Source: Erwinia_E haradaeae_C (GTDB taxonomy: Bacteria > Pseudomonadota > Gammaproteobacteria > Enterobacterales > Enterobacteriaceae). From it: DNA of 64,000 bases. Position 1 is the stretch's first letter, and every line of letters starts with the position of its first letter. Position numbers and translations under genes: made by a program. Shown piece by piece: positions 29,239 through 38,511 of the stretch. The stretch covers positions 496,001 to 560,000 of the forward strand of contig NZ_LR217735.1 of the NCBI RefSeq assembly GCF_900698995.1, in the 5' to 3' direction. The notes beneath the pieces were generated by a model. That model did no database searches. It was not told the origin of the DNA and saw only the letters and a list, made by a program, of their open reading frames with translations.

Positions 29239-30318
29239 TTAAGTATCTGATAATGGATTTAGTGCTGTGTTACCGTGATAAAGACGTGCATTTTGTAAAC
29301 CTATAAACAAACATTGACCGAGTTTCGGTATGATATTTTTACTCACTAGTACTACACTAAGAGAACCAGTGTTCCATCCGGTAGGTTTTAGGATTAGTTG
29401 CCAATAATGTCCGCGAGGACTAACTTCTAATATTGTTGTAGGAAAAGGTGTTTTTGGACTACTTTTAAAATTGATATCTATCTCCCATGGACGCAGAAAT
29501 AGTTCAATAGCCCCTTGATATGAGGTTGTATTAGTAAGAGCCCAGTTATAATTGCCTACTTGTAGGTGAGCATTATTAATCCAGCCGTTTATACAGTTTA
29601 CTTCTCCAAGAAATTCTAAAACAAATCTGGTTTTTGGCAAGCGCCATACTTCATCTGGCGTGCCAACTTGCTCGATATTACCATGGTTCATAACAACTAC
29701 CCGTCCTGCAACCTCCATGGCTTCATCTTGATCATGTGTAACAAAAACACTAGTGAATTTTAACTCTTTATGTAGTTGTTTAACCCATATACGTAATTCT
29801 TTTCGTACTTGAGCATCAAGAGCACCAAAAGGTTCATCTAATAATAAAATTTTTGGCTCAACTGCTAACGCACGCGCTAAAGCAACACGCTGTTTTTGTC
29901 CACCGGATAACTGAGATGGAAAACGTTTTGCCAAGTGTCCTAATTGCACCATATCCAAAAGAGATTTAACTTTTTGATCAATTGCAGTTATAGGAGGGCG
30001 CTTATATTTTGGTAAGACCTGTAAGCCAAAAGCAACGTTATTGAAGACTGTCATATGTCGAAATAGCGCATAATGTTGAAATACGAAGCCTACTCGGCGA
30101 TCTCGCGCATGTACCTGACTTACATCATAGCCATGAAAACTGATATGACCGCTGTTTTGAGTTTCTAGTCCAGCAATGATTCTAAGCAATGTGGTCTTTC
30201 CAGAGCCAGATGGACCCAATAATGCAACAAGTTCCCCGGAAGAGATATTAAGAAAGATATTGCTTAAAACCTGTACATGCCCAAAAAATTTATTGATATT
30301 AACAATCTCAATACTCAT
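29239..30318 (-). CDS. cysA: Sulfate/thiosulfate import ATP-binding protein CysA
   Basis: ATPase subunit of the sulfate/thiosulfate ABC importer, on the cytosolic face of the inner membrane. The 359 residues match E. coli CysA (365): Walker A GPSGSGKTT near residue 37, Q-loop FVFQHYALF, signature LSGGQKQRVALARALA, Walker B ILLLDEPFGALD, H-loop VFVTHDQDEA, then the C-terminal regulatory domain with FLRPWEI. AGGAG lies a few bases before the ATG. Last gene of cysP-cysU-cysW-cysA, 13 bases after cysW. All ATPase motifs are intact. Confidence 0.97.
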   Translation of the reverse strand: MSIEIVNINKFFGHVQVLSNIFLNISSGELVALLGPSGSGKTTLLRIIAGLETQNSGHISFHGYDVSQVHARDRRVGFVFQHYALFRHMTVFNNVAFGLQVLPKYKRPPITAIDQKVKSLLDMVQLGHLAKRFPSQLSGGQKQRVALARALAVEPKILLLDEPFGALDAQVRKELRIWVKQLHKELKFTSVFVTHDQDEAMEVAGRVVVMNHGNIEQVGTPDEVWRLPKTRFVLEFLGEVNCINGWINNAHLQVGNYNWALTNTTSYQGAIELFLRPWEIDINFKSSPKTPFPTTILEVSPRGHYWQLILKPTGWNTGSLSVVLVSKNIIPKLGQCLFIGLQNARLYHGNTALNPLSDT

Positions 30319-30331
30319 AATGCTCCTTTTT

Positions 30332-31189
30332 CTACCTACGCTGCTGAGTTCGATTCTCTAATTTCCACTGTAGCGCGCTTTTTAGCAATAGCATTAATAT
30401 GGCCATCATAGTTAATAAGGTAGCAGCAGTGAATGCGCCTACATCATTGCAATCTTGATGTAAAACCTCAACTTGTAACGGCAGGGTATAAGTTTCACCA
30501 CGTATAGCTCCGGATACTACTGAAACTGCACCGAATTCACCAATTGCTCTTGCATTGGTAAGTACCACACTATATAGAATCGCCCAGCGGATATTTGGTA
30601 GAGTCACACGAAAAAACATTTTCCATCCGCAAGCCCCTAAAAGCACTGCGGCTTCATCTTCCTGTCTGCCTTGACTTAGCATTACTGGTACTAATTCACG
30701 CACAACAAATGGACAAGTAATAAAAATTGTTACCAAAGCCATACCTTGCCATGAAAACATCAGTTGAATATTATGCGTATTGAGCCAGCCTCCAATTGGA
30801 GTATTTATACCCCAAAATAGTAGATACATTAACCCTGCTACTACAGGTGATACGGCAAATGGAATATCAAATAAAGTTAAAAGAAGTTGCCTACCAGGAA
30901 AAGTAAAACGAGTTACTAGCCAGGCTAGTAAGGTACCAAATATTAAATTAATCGGTACTACAATTAAGGTGATTAATAAAGTTAGTTTAATGGCATGAAG
31001 CATGTTATCATCACGTAAATTTCTGAGAAATGACCACGGCCCTTCAGAAAAAGCAATGCTGAAAATAGCTATTAACGGCATTACTAATAACAATAGAGAA
31101 AGAATTACCCCTGTACTAATTAATGCCCTCTGCCTCCATCGGTTTATGTATGCATAGTTAATGCTATGAGTTTTGCGCGCTTTAGGCAT
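30332..31189 (-). CDS. cysW: Sulfate/thiosulfate permease CysW
   Basis: Inner-membrane permease subunit paired with CysU. The 285 residues match E. coli CysW (291). About six hydrophobic segments are visible, beginning at ALISTGVILSLLLLVMPLIAIF, with FDIPFAVSPVVAGLMYLLF and the cytoplasmic EAA loop QEDEAAVLLGACGWKMFFRVTLPNIRW that docks onto CysA. Its ATG overlaps the cysU stop as TAATG, with GGAGGA upstream inside cysU, so it is translationally coupled. Confidence 0.96.
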   Translation of the reverse strand: MPKARKTHSINYAYINRWRQRALISTGVILSLLLLVMPLIAIFSIAFSEGPWSFLRNLRDDNMLHAIKLTLLITLIVVPINLIFGTLLAWLVTRFTFPGRQLLLTLFDIPFAVSPVVAGLMYLLFWGINTPIGGWLNTHNIQLMFSWQGMALVTIFITCPFVVRELVPVMLSQGRQEDEAAVLLGACGWKMFFRVTLPNIRWAILYSVVLTNARAIGEFGAVSVVSGAIRGETYTLPLQVEVLHQDCNDVGAFTAATLLTMMAILMLLLKSALQWKLENRTQQRR

Positions 31190-32022
31190 TATTGTCCTCC
31201 GATTCTTTGGCCAAAGCGGTTTTGTAATGTATTTATTACAAATAATAAAAATAGTGAAGTTATTAAAATTACTGAAGCAATTGCAGTAGCCGCTGGATAA
31301 TCATATTCTTGTAAACGAACAAAAATCATTAAGGAAGTCACCTCAGTTTTCCATGCAATATTTCCAGCTATAAAAATTACCGCACCAAATTCACCTAAGC
31401 TGCGAGTGAATGATAGAACTGTGCCTGCTAGCAATGAAGGCCAGACCTCTGGTAGGATAACCCGAATGAAAGTCTGAAATTTAGAAGCTCCAAGTGTTTC
31501 TGCGGCTTCTTCATATTCCGGTCCTAGCTCTTCTAGTATTGGTTGTACTGTTCGTATCACAAAAGGGGCGCTAGTAAAAGCCATGGCAATCGCAATGCCT
31601 AACCAAGTGTAAGAAATTTTAATATCAAAGTAAGATAGCCAGTGCCCATACCAACCATTAATAGAAAATAACTTTGTTAAGGTAAGACCTGCAACGGCTG
31701 TAGGGAGAGCAAATGGTAGATCTATAAGACTATCTAAGAGCAGACGTCCAGTAAAATTATAGCGCGTTAATATCCATGCCATTAGCATTCCAAAGAATGT
31801 ATTAAAAAGAGATGCAACTCCAGCAGAAAGTAAAGTAACTTTATATGCAGTAATTACTTGTGGATTGGTAATGATCTCCCAATATTGCGATAAGGTCATT
31901 TGTGATAACTGCATCAACAAGGCGCTTACAGGGAGTAGTAAAATAATACAAGTAAAAAATAAACTACTGCCTAAGCTAAGAGCAAATCCTGGTAGAACGT
32001 TTTTACTTTGTGTATCAAACAT
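31189..32022 (-). CDS. cysU: Sulfate/thiosulfate permease CysU (CysT)
   Basis: Inner-membrane permease subunit that forms the channel with CysW. The 277 residues equal the E. coli length. It starts with GFALSLGSSLFFTCIILLLPVSALLM and has several more membrane segments, LIDLPFALPTAVAGLTL, and the EAA loop YEEAAETLGASKFQTFIRVILPEVWPS. It starts 2 bases after the cysP stop and overlaps cysW at its own stop. No frameshift or missing segment is seen. Confidence 0.96.
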   Translation of the reverse strand: MFDTQSKNVLPGFALSLGSSLFFTCIILLLPVSALLMQLSQMTLSQYWEIITNPQVITAYKVTLLSAGVASLFNTFFGMLMAWILTRYNFTGRLLLDSLIDLPFALPTAVAGLTLTKLFSINGWYGHWLSYFDIKISYTWLGIAIAMAFTSAPFVIRTVQPILEELGPEYEEAAETLGASKFQTFIRVILPEVWPSLLAGTVLSFTRSLGEFGAVIFIAGNIAWKTEVTSLMIFVRLQEYDYPAATAIASVILITSLFLLFVINTLQNRFGQRIGGQ

Positions 32023-32024
32023 GA

Positions 32025-33038
32025 TTACTCATGCCTCATTGCTAAAAGCTTATCTAGTTCACCACCACTAGCAAAATGCATCCGATTAATGCGATTCCAG
32101 CCACCAAAATCTTTTTCTACCGTCAAAAACTTTGTATATGGAAAGCGATCTTGATTTTTTTTCATTAACTGCACGTTATTTACACGATAGTAAAAATTAG
32201 TAATAATTTTTTGGGCAGATGGTGTAAAAAGGTAACGAAGATAGTCTTTTGCTGCTTTCTCTGTATGATTTTGACTAAGGTTTTTATCAATCCATGTTAC
32301 TGGAAATCTTGCCAAAATATTATTCTTTGGAACAATTACTTGATAACCTTGTTGCGGGTATCGATTGCGAATAGTATTGACTTCGGATTCAAAACTGATT
32401 AATACGTCGCCTATCTTATTGCCGACGAAAGTTGTAGTAGCTCCTCGACCTCCTATATCCAATACTTCTACATTGTTTAGTAATTTTTTCATAAACTGCT
32501 CAGTTTTTAATATATTTTTACTATTGATACGCTGGGCAATACCCCATGCAGCTAACCAAGTATAGCGTCCGTTACCTGAGGTTTTTGGATTAGAAAAAAT
32601 CAATTTTACATCTGTACGTATGAGATCGCTCCAATCTTGAATATGTTTTGGATTACCATTTCGTACTAAAAATGCCATTGTAGAATAAAATGGTGAACTA
32701 CTGTTAGGTAAGCGATTTTGCCAATCAGAGGGGATTAGATGACCCTTGTCGTGCAAAATCTGAATATCAGTAACTTGATTATAGGTCACCACATCTGCCT
32801 TTAATCCTTGCAAAATAGATAATGCTTGCTTAGAGGAGCCTGCGTGAGATTGTTTGATAGTTAACACATCATTGGGATGTGTTTGTGCCCATTGTTTTTC
32901 AAATTCAGAATTCAAAGCTAAAAATAATTCACGTGATACATCGTAAGAACTATTAAGTAACACAGTAGCCTGCGCGCTACCACCTAGTGCAAACGAGCAT
33001 ATATAAGCTATTATTTTTTTTATCGTCGGCAATGTCAT
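32025..33038 (-). CDS. cysP: Thiosulfate-binding periplasmic protein CysP
   Basis: Periplasmic receptor that delivers thiosulfate (and sulfate) to CysUWA. The 337 residues match E. coli CysP (338) more closely than Sbp. An N-terminal signal peptide ends in SAQA before TVLLNSSYDVSREL. Then come QSHAGSSKQALSILQGLKADVVTYNQVTD, SNPKTSGNGRYTWLAAWG, IGGRGATTTF, LISFESEVN and the C-terminal HFASGGELDKLLA. First gene of the four-gene operon, so the promoter should be just beyond 33038. I could not identify a CysB site. No second receptor gene (sbp) is in the window. Confidence 0.96.
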   Translation of the reverse strand: MTLPTIKKIIAYICSFALGGSAQATVLLNSSYDVSRELFLALNSEFEKQWAQTHPNDVLTIKQSHAGSSKQALSILQGLKADVVTYNQVTDIQILHDKGHLIPSDWQNRLPNSSSPFYSTMAFLVRNGNPKHIQDWSDLIRTDVKLIFSNPKTSGNGRYTWLAAWGIAQRINSKNILKTEQFMKKLLNNVEVLDIGGRGATTTFVGNKIGDVLISFESEVNTIRNRYPQQGYQVIVPKNNILARFPVTWIDKNLSQNHTEKAAKDYLRYLFTPSAQKIITNFYYRVNNVQLMKKNQDRFPYTKFLTVEKDFGGWNRINRMHFASGGELDKLLAMRHE

Positions 33039-33300
33039 TACATCTCCTAAAAATCAATTACCTGATTATAGAAAAATTAGTTAAATGTATTAGTCAATCT
33101 AGTAAAATATAGCAGCTTTATATATCATCTTTGCACTTCTTAACGAGAAAAATTTTAAGTATATGAAAAAATTGATTTATAAAGTCATTGCCTAGTTAAA
33201 TACATTAAACTTTTTCTAAAATGCTTTTTCTATAAAACTTCAAATGTTCAGTGGAATATCGCTAAATATTTTACTATGATATGTACTTTTGCCTCAACGA

Positions 33301-33352
33301 TATTATTTGATAGATTATTTTCAATGGTATTATTTGATAGATTATTTTCAAT
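33301..33352. repeat. Direct repeat, 25 bp twice with period 27
   Basis: TATTATTTGATAGATTATTT plus TCAAT occurs at 33301 and again, identical, at 33328, separated by GG. A simple tandem duplication in the spacer. Confidence 0.8.
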
Positions 33353-33940
33353 AATCCTATATATTATTATAATGCCACACAACCTCTTTATCTATTACTT
33401 GTTATTATTAGTGTTCTAAATAATTTAGTATATTATCTCTTACACTTGCATGCGATCACTTATTATTTTATTGTTTTTAGTAAATTATTGCTTTATTCTT
33501 CGAATACTCCTAACTGTATTTATAAAGTAGATTCGACAGTAACAAGAAAATTTCTTGGTGTTATAAAACCTTAAAATACTTTTATATAAAAATAACAAAA
33601 ACTATACACTACGTTAACTCATCCTTAAATCTAACAATGTATATCTTCTATTTTTTTAATAAATGTATTCAGAAAAAATGGTTCTTGAAATATTCAATTG
33701 TAATAAAATTTTATTATCTACTATAAACTAAAATATATCGTATCAATTTTATTCTGTTAAAGATTATATCTCTGATAATATGATAAGCAATATAGTCTTT
33801 TATATATAGTGGTATTTCAAGAGGTTTTTAAAAGGGAAGAATTAGTATATTTTATTTTCTATCTTTGTTAGTATTTTGGCATATTTCATCTATTTTTATG
33901 TATTGAATTTACTTTCTTTCGTAGAGATTGTGGCATGCAA

Positions 33941-33990
33941 GTAATACTAAGTAATACTAAGTAATACTAAGTAATACTAAGTAATACTAT
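33941..33990. repeat. Five tandem copies of GTAATACTAA
   Basis: Four exact copies and a fifth with its last base changed (GTAATACTAT), head to tail. A 10-bp period is close to one helical turn. It is in a non-coding region about 820 bases before accB. Too short and without spacers, so not a CRISPR array. Confidence 0.9.
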
Positions 33991-34812
33991 AGTTTGTAAT
34001 AAAGTTTGGTAGATTACCATACCCTTCATATGGTATTATACTAACTCAATCTTACATTAGAATTTTATATTAGATGTATTACTATTGATGAGTTTTTATA
34101 ATACTTCCTGTGTTTTTCTCCGCAGAACATTTTAAATCTGGCTTTACCAGTTTTTGAAATAGAGATATCTATAGTGTATGCTAATGATTTAGGGATTTTT
34201 AGAAAATTAAGTGGTAATGTATAAAAAAGTTATCTTCTTTAATGCCATAACTGAAATCTTATCTGAAAGGGTGACAAAATAGTTGTAGCCATGTATTTTG
34301 TATAATACTTGAATAATCTTAGATAATAGAGAAGAAATTATCAATAAGTTTTATATAATTATGGAAATGTCTAACATTAATCTCCGAAATATGTATGATA
34401 AGATATAAAAAAGTTGATCTTATCATGAGGTTTTGTGATATATCTAAAGTTACCGCATCACTGAGCTTTCTAAAATATCTCCAAGAAACCCCGGTTTAAT
34501 CTAGATATAGTGTTTCTATATATTTTTATTTAGATAACAAGCTTGTAGATATAATAATAGATGATACATCATTAAGTTTATAAGCGAAATACTACATTTA
34601 AAAGATGTACATGATATTTAACAATTTAGTAGTGAATATTCATGTGTTTCTGTGAACATTGAGGCTTGCCAGCCTATATTTGATATCCAATATATATTCA
34701 CTCGTCTCTAATAATGAGATCTGTATATTGATTATTAACAGACACTCCTAACTTAATCAAGCGTATTAAAACGCTGCCACCTTCTAATTGTACTAAGTAC
34801 GGAATAACATTT

Positions 34813-35283
34813 ATGGATATTCGTAAACTTAAAAAATTAATTACATTAGTTGAAGTATCCGGCATTGCTGAATTGGAGGTCTCTGAAGGAGAAGAGTCAG
34901 TGCGTATTATTCGCACGATAAATCAAACCGGTCATTCTGTTTTACATAACACTAATACAGCGCAAACGATCCGGCAATCCGTTACGAGCACTGAAGCTCC
35001 ATCAATGATTACACCAATTCAAAAAAGATCTTATTTATCTGAAGCAGGAAGTTATATAGTTCGATCTCCTATGGTTGGTACTGTTTATCTTACTCCTAGC
35101 GCTAACGCATCAGCATTTGTAGAAGTTGGTCAGAAAGTGCATTCTGGTGATACTTTATGTATTGTAGAAGCAATGAAAATGATGAATCACATTGAAGCGG
35201 AGCAATCCGGTATTGTAAAAGCGATCTTAGTTGAAAATGGTCAACCTGTTGAATTTGATGAACCACTGCTCGTCATTGAATAA
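34813..35283 (+). CDS. accB: Biotin carboxyl carrier protein of acetyl-CoA carboxylase
   Basis: Carries CO2 on a biotin arm between biotin carboxylase and the carboxyltransferase, the first step of fatty-acid synthesis. The 156 residues equal the E. coli length. It has the N-terminal DIRKLKKLITLVEVSGIAELEV segment, a Pro/Thr/Ser-type linker (about residues 45-80), and the biotinyl domain RSPMVGTVYLTPS...CIVEAMKMMNHIEAE. The lysine of EAMKM is the biotin site that BirA must modify. Start: GGAAT about 7 bases before the ATG. accC follows after 11 bases, one operon as in E. coli. Confidence 0.97.
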   Translation: MDIRKLKKLITLVEVSGIAELEVSEGEESVRIIRTINQTGHSVLHNTNTAQTIRQSVTSTEAPSMITPIQKRSYLSEAGSYIVRSPMVGTVYLTPSANASAFVEVGQKVHSGDTLCIVEAMKMMNHIEAEQSGIVKAILVENGQPVEFDEPLLVIE

Positions 35284-35294
35284 CGAGGGCAACT

Positions 35295-36641
35295 ATGCTG
35301 GATAAAATTATTATTGCTAACCGTGGTGAAATTGCACTACGTATTTTACGTGCTTGTAAAGAGCTTGGTATTAAGACTGTAGCGGTCCACTCTACAGTAG
35401 ATCGAGACCTAAAACATGTTCTACTTGCTGATGAAACTGTCTGTATTGGCCCCCCTCCGTCAGTAAAAAGTTACTTAAATATTCCAGCTCTGATTTCAGC
35501 TGCAGAAATCACTGGTGCTGTTGGGGTTCATCCTGGATATGGCTTTCTTTCTGAAAATGCTGACTTTGCTGAGCAAATGGAGCGTTCAGGATTTATCTTT
35601 ATTGGGCCCAGATCTGATACTATTCGTCTTATGGGTGATAAGGTATCAGCAATTGCTATCATGAAAAAAGCAGGCATTCCTACAGTTCCTGGTTCTGATG
35701 GGCCTTTAACAAAAGATATGGGAAAAAATAGAGAATTTGCAAATCGTATTGGTTATCCGGTGATGATTAAAGCTTCTGGAGGTGGAGGTGGTCGAGGTAT
35801 GCATGTTGTGAGAAGTGATCAAGATTTAGAGCAATTAATACATATGACTCAAACAGAAGCACAGGCAGCTTTTAATAATAACATAGTTTATATGGAGAAG
35901 TATCTAGAAAATCCACGTCACATTGAGATTCAGGTTTTAGCTGATAATCATGGTAATGCTATTTATCTTGCTGAGCGGGACTGTTCCATGCAACGCCGAC
36001 ACCAGAAGGTAGTAGAAGAAGCGCCAGCTCCAGGTATTACTGATAAAATGCGTCGATATATAGGAGATTGCTGCTCTAAAGCATGCATTGATATCGGATA
36101 TCGTGGTGCAGGGACTTTTGAGTTTTTATATGAAGATGGTGAATTTTATTTTATTGAGATGAATACACGTATTCAGGTTGAGCATACTGTTACTGAGATG
36201 ATTACAGGTATTGATTTAATTAAAGAACAATTACGTATTGCCGCTGGACATCCATTGTCAGTTAAAGAAGAAGTTGTTATTCGTGGACATTCGATAGAAT
36301 GTCGTATTAATGCTGAAGATGCTCATACTTTTGTGCCTAGTCCGGGGAAAATTACTCGTTTTCATGCTCCTGGTGGGTTTGGTGTACGCTGGGAATCACA
36401 TGTATATGCTGGGTATAGCGTGCCATTATATTATGATTCAATGATTGGTAAACTCATAACGTTTGGAGAAAATCGTAATGTAGCCATTTCCCGCATGAAA
36501 AACGCATTAACCGAGTTAATTATTGATGGAATAAAGACTAACATTAAACTTCAGATGGATATTATGTCGGATGTTAACTTTCAGTTAGGCGGAACTAATA
36601 TCCATTATCTAGAAAAAAAACTCGGCCTAATAGAAACATAA
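35295..36641 (+). CDS. accC: Biotin carboxylase subunit of acetyl-CoA carboxylase
   Basis: ATP-grasp enzyme that carboxylates the biotin on AccB. The 448 residues match E. coli AccC (449): MLDKIIIANRGEIALRILRA, HPGYGFLSENADFA, the ATP glycine loop KASGGGGGRGMHVV, HIEIQVLADNHGNAIYLAERDCSMQRRHQKVVEEAPAP, FEFLYEDGEFYFIEMNTRIQVEHTVTE and the C-terminal LIIDGIKTNI. GAGGG precedes the ATG. It looks fully functional, so acetyl-CoA carboxylase activity, and hence some biotin ligase, is expected. Confidence 0.97.
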   Translation: MLDKIIIANRGEIALRILRACKELGIKTVAVHSTVDRDLKHVLLADETVCIGPPPSVKSYLNIPALISAAEITGAVGVHPGYGFLSENADFAEQMERSGFIFIGPRSDTIRLMGDKVSAIAIMKKAGIPTVPGSDGPLTKDMGKNREFANRIGYPVMIKASGGGGGRGMHVVRSDQDLEQLIHMTQTEAQAAFNNNIVYMEKYLENPRHIEIQVLADNHGNAIYLAERDCSMQRRHQKVVEEAPAPGITDKMRRYIGDCCSKACIDIGYRGAGTFEFLYEDGEFYFIEMNTRIQVEHTVTEMITGIDLIKEQLRIAAGHPLSVKEEVVIRGHSIECRINAEDAHTFVPSPGKITRFHAPGGFGVRWESHVYAGYSVPLYYDSMIGKLITFGENRNVAISRMKNALTELIIDGIKTNIKLQMDIMSDVNFQLGGTNIHYLEKKLGLIET

Positions 36642-37765
36642 TAATTATTATCTATATTTCAATAAAGTAATCGAAGTGCTGTTAATTAAATTTTAGAGCT
36701 AGACAATTATGATTAGTCGCTCAATATATAGTTAGAAACTATATATAATTTTATGATATATGATTAATTTATAGTATCAGATCTAGAATGTTGTTTATTT
36801 AATATCTGAACTATCACTATTTAGTAACACTAGTAAGCGACTGATCTAATATGTATGTATTCACTATTAGTGATAGTGGGCTATATAGGCTCATAGATTT
36901 TTATTCACATTCTATATAATAGATGGCATAAGATATAGAATAAAATCTTGGATAATCAATGTTAATATTATGTACATGCATGTTAATTTATACATTTATA
37001 AGAGATTGTTTATGCTCAATTAGGATTACTAATGCGCCACTATAACTATGATAGGTGGATATTTATAAAAGGTTATTTTTTTTATGCTTAGTAATAGTTG
37101 GCTCAATCAAGTTATTATTAGTATTTTTATAGAAATAGAAAAATTAGTATAGTTAGAATACTTAATAAGTATATTATATAATAGTGAAAATACTAATTAG
37201 ATTAACTTCATGATAACTAACATTGAGCAATAATAATTATTACAGAAATTTGACTTAATATATATTTTACTTGATTAACAGTAAAAATAATTTTATCTAA
37301 GACTAAATAATTCAAGAGATATTAAAATAGTGCTTCACTGGTTTTTGTATACATATTTAAATTACTAAAAATGCTTTATATTCTTCATCGCTTAATCCTT
37401 AAAAAAATTAGATAATGTAATATCTGGTTTTTAATATTTGCAGAATTAGCAACATTATATAATATTAGCATTTTATATTAGGATAAGAATAATTATTAAC
37501 AGAATAATTATTTATCAATATCTTAAAATTTAATAAATCTTATCTTGAAGTATTTATAATTAATCAATTAAAAGAAAATAAAAAAATTAAATAAAATATT
37601 TATTTATAAAAATTTATTTTGATAATAATAAAAATTATTCAGTAGAAGGATCTATATATGTTATATATAATTACTATCAATTTTTTTGATCATCATTCTT
37701 TCTTTGATATTACAAATTTTCTGTGTATTTTTTCAATGTAATTTTTATATTATATATATCTTATT
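36642..37765. other. AT-rich spacer between accC and the Gln/Met/Leu tRNAs
   Basis: About 1.1 kb. E. coli has yhdT, panF and prmA downstream of accC; none was recognised. AT content is very high near 37440-37640. No hairpin with a T run after accC was found. Confidence 0.5.
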
Positions 37766-37840
37766 TGGCTGGGGTGCAGGGATTCGAACCCCGGAATACT
37801 GGTATCAGAAACCAGCGCCTTACCGCTTGGCTACACCCCA
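37766..37840 (-). tRNA. tRNA-Gln (CTG)
   Basis: 75 bases with encoded CCA. Anticodon stem CTGGT/ACCAG around TTCTGAT, anticodon CTG. Matches E. coli glnV/glnX and is last of the four-tRNA set Leu-Gln-Met-Gln. Confidence 0.95.
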
Positions 37841-37847
37841 GTATAAT

Positions 37848-37924
37848 TGGTGGCTACTACGGGGATCGAACCTGTGACCTCAGCGTTATGAGTGCTGCGC
37901 TCTGACCGTCTGAGCTAAGTAGCC
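37848..37924 (-). tRNA. tRNA-Met (CAT), elongator type
   Basis: 77 bases with encoded CCA, starting GGCTACTTAGC as in E. coli metT/metU. Loop CTCATAA gives CAT. The anticodon stem CAGCA/CGCTG has an A31-C39 mismatch next to the loop. The normally paired first acceptor bases show it is not the initiator type. Confidence 0.92.
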
Positions 37925-37978
37925 AAAAATGTATTTTACATTATCACCAGAAGTTACTGTATTTAATATTATAAATGA

Positions 37979-38050
37979 CTGGGGTACCTGGATTCGAACC
38001 AGGGAATGCCGGTATCAAAAACCGGTGCCTTACCGCTTGGCTATACCCCA
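37979..38050 (-). tRNA. tRNA-Gln (TTG), CCA not encoded
   Basis: 72 bases up to the discriminator G. Anticodon stem ACCGG/CCGGT with loop TTTTTGAT region gives anticodon TTG, very close to E. coli glnU/glnW. The three bases after the discriminator read TCA instead of CCA, so the 3' end must be trimmed and finished by the CCA-adding enzyme. The other eight tRNA genes in this window encode CCA. Confidence 0.93.
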
Positions 38051-38074
38051 TTCGTGCTTGACTATTCAGTGCTA

Positions 38075-38159
38075 TGGTGCGGAAGGCGAGACTTGAACTC
38101 GCAGACCTTTCGGCGCCAGAACCTAAATCTGGTGCGTTTACCAATTTCGCCACTCCCGC
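38075..38159 (-). tRNA. tRNA-Leu (TAG)
   Basis: 85 bases with encoded CCA and a long variable arm. Anticodon stem CCAGA/TCTGG encloses TTTAGGT, anticodon TAG. Close to E. coli leuW and first of this tRNA set. Confidence 0.96.
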
Positions 38160-38511
38160 TGACATAAGGTTATTATAGTATATATTAGAACTTATGAGAT
38201 TTAATCTCAATTGATCAAAGATTAATACTTCTTTCATATTATGATAATTTATCTTTTCTACGTCAACTAATTTTTAGTATTGATAAGGGCTAAATATGAT
38301 CTAAATACCCAGCGATTATTAATATAATTACATAGTTATTTGCATATGAACTGAGTTTTGAGAAGATTTTTATTTTTTTATTATTAATAGATAGCCATTA
38401 TAATTTAATTAATACTACTTCAGTATCTACTCCTATTACGATAGGCGAATGTAATAAAATTTATCTTAAATCTGCTGAACTTTTAGAGGACTTTGTTTTA
38501 AAATTAGTATT
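38160..38511. other. AT-rich spacer between tRNA-Leu and yjjG
   Basis: Upstream of tRNA-Leu and downstream of yjjG on the minus strand; the tRNA promoter should be here. No gene seen. Confidence 0.5.

Larger units (their letters stand above)
33039..34812. other. Longest repeat-bearing AT-rich spacer, cysP to accB
   Basis: Nearly 1.8 kb without a gene. It should hold the promoters of cysPUWA and accBC. In E. coli aroQ lies upstream of accB; I looked for AroQ motifs on the plus strand and saw none. It contains a 27-bp-period duplication at 33301-33352 and a five-copy 10-bp tandem repeat at 33941-33990. Confidence 0.5.

Noticed and set aside
33941..33990. CRISPR array
   Set aside because: Repeat unit is only 10 bp, directly adjacent copies without spacers, no cas genes.
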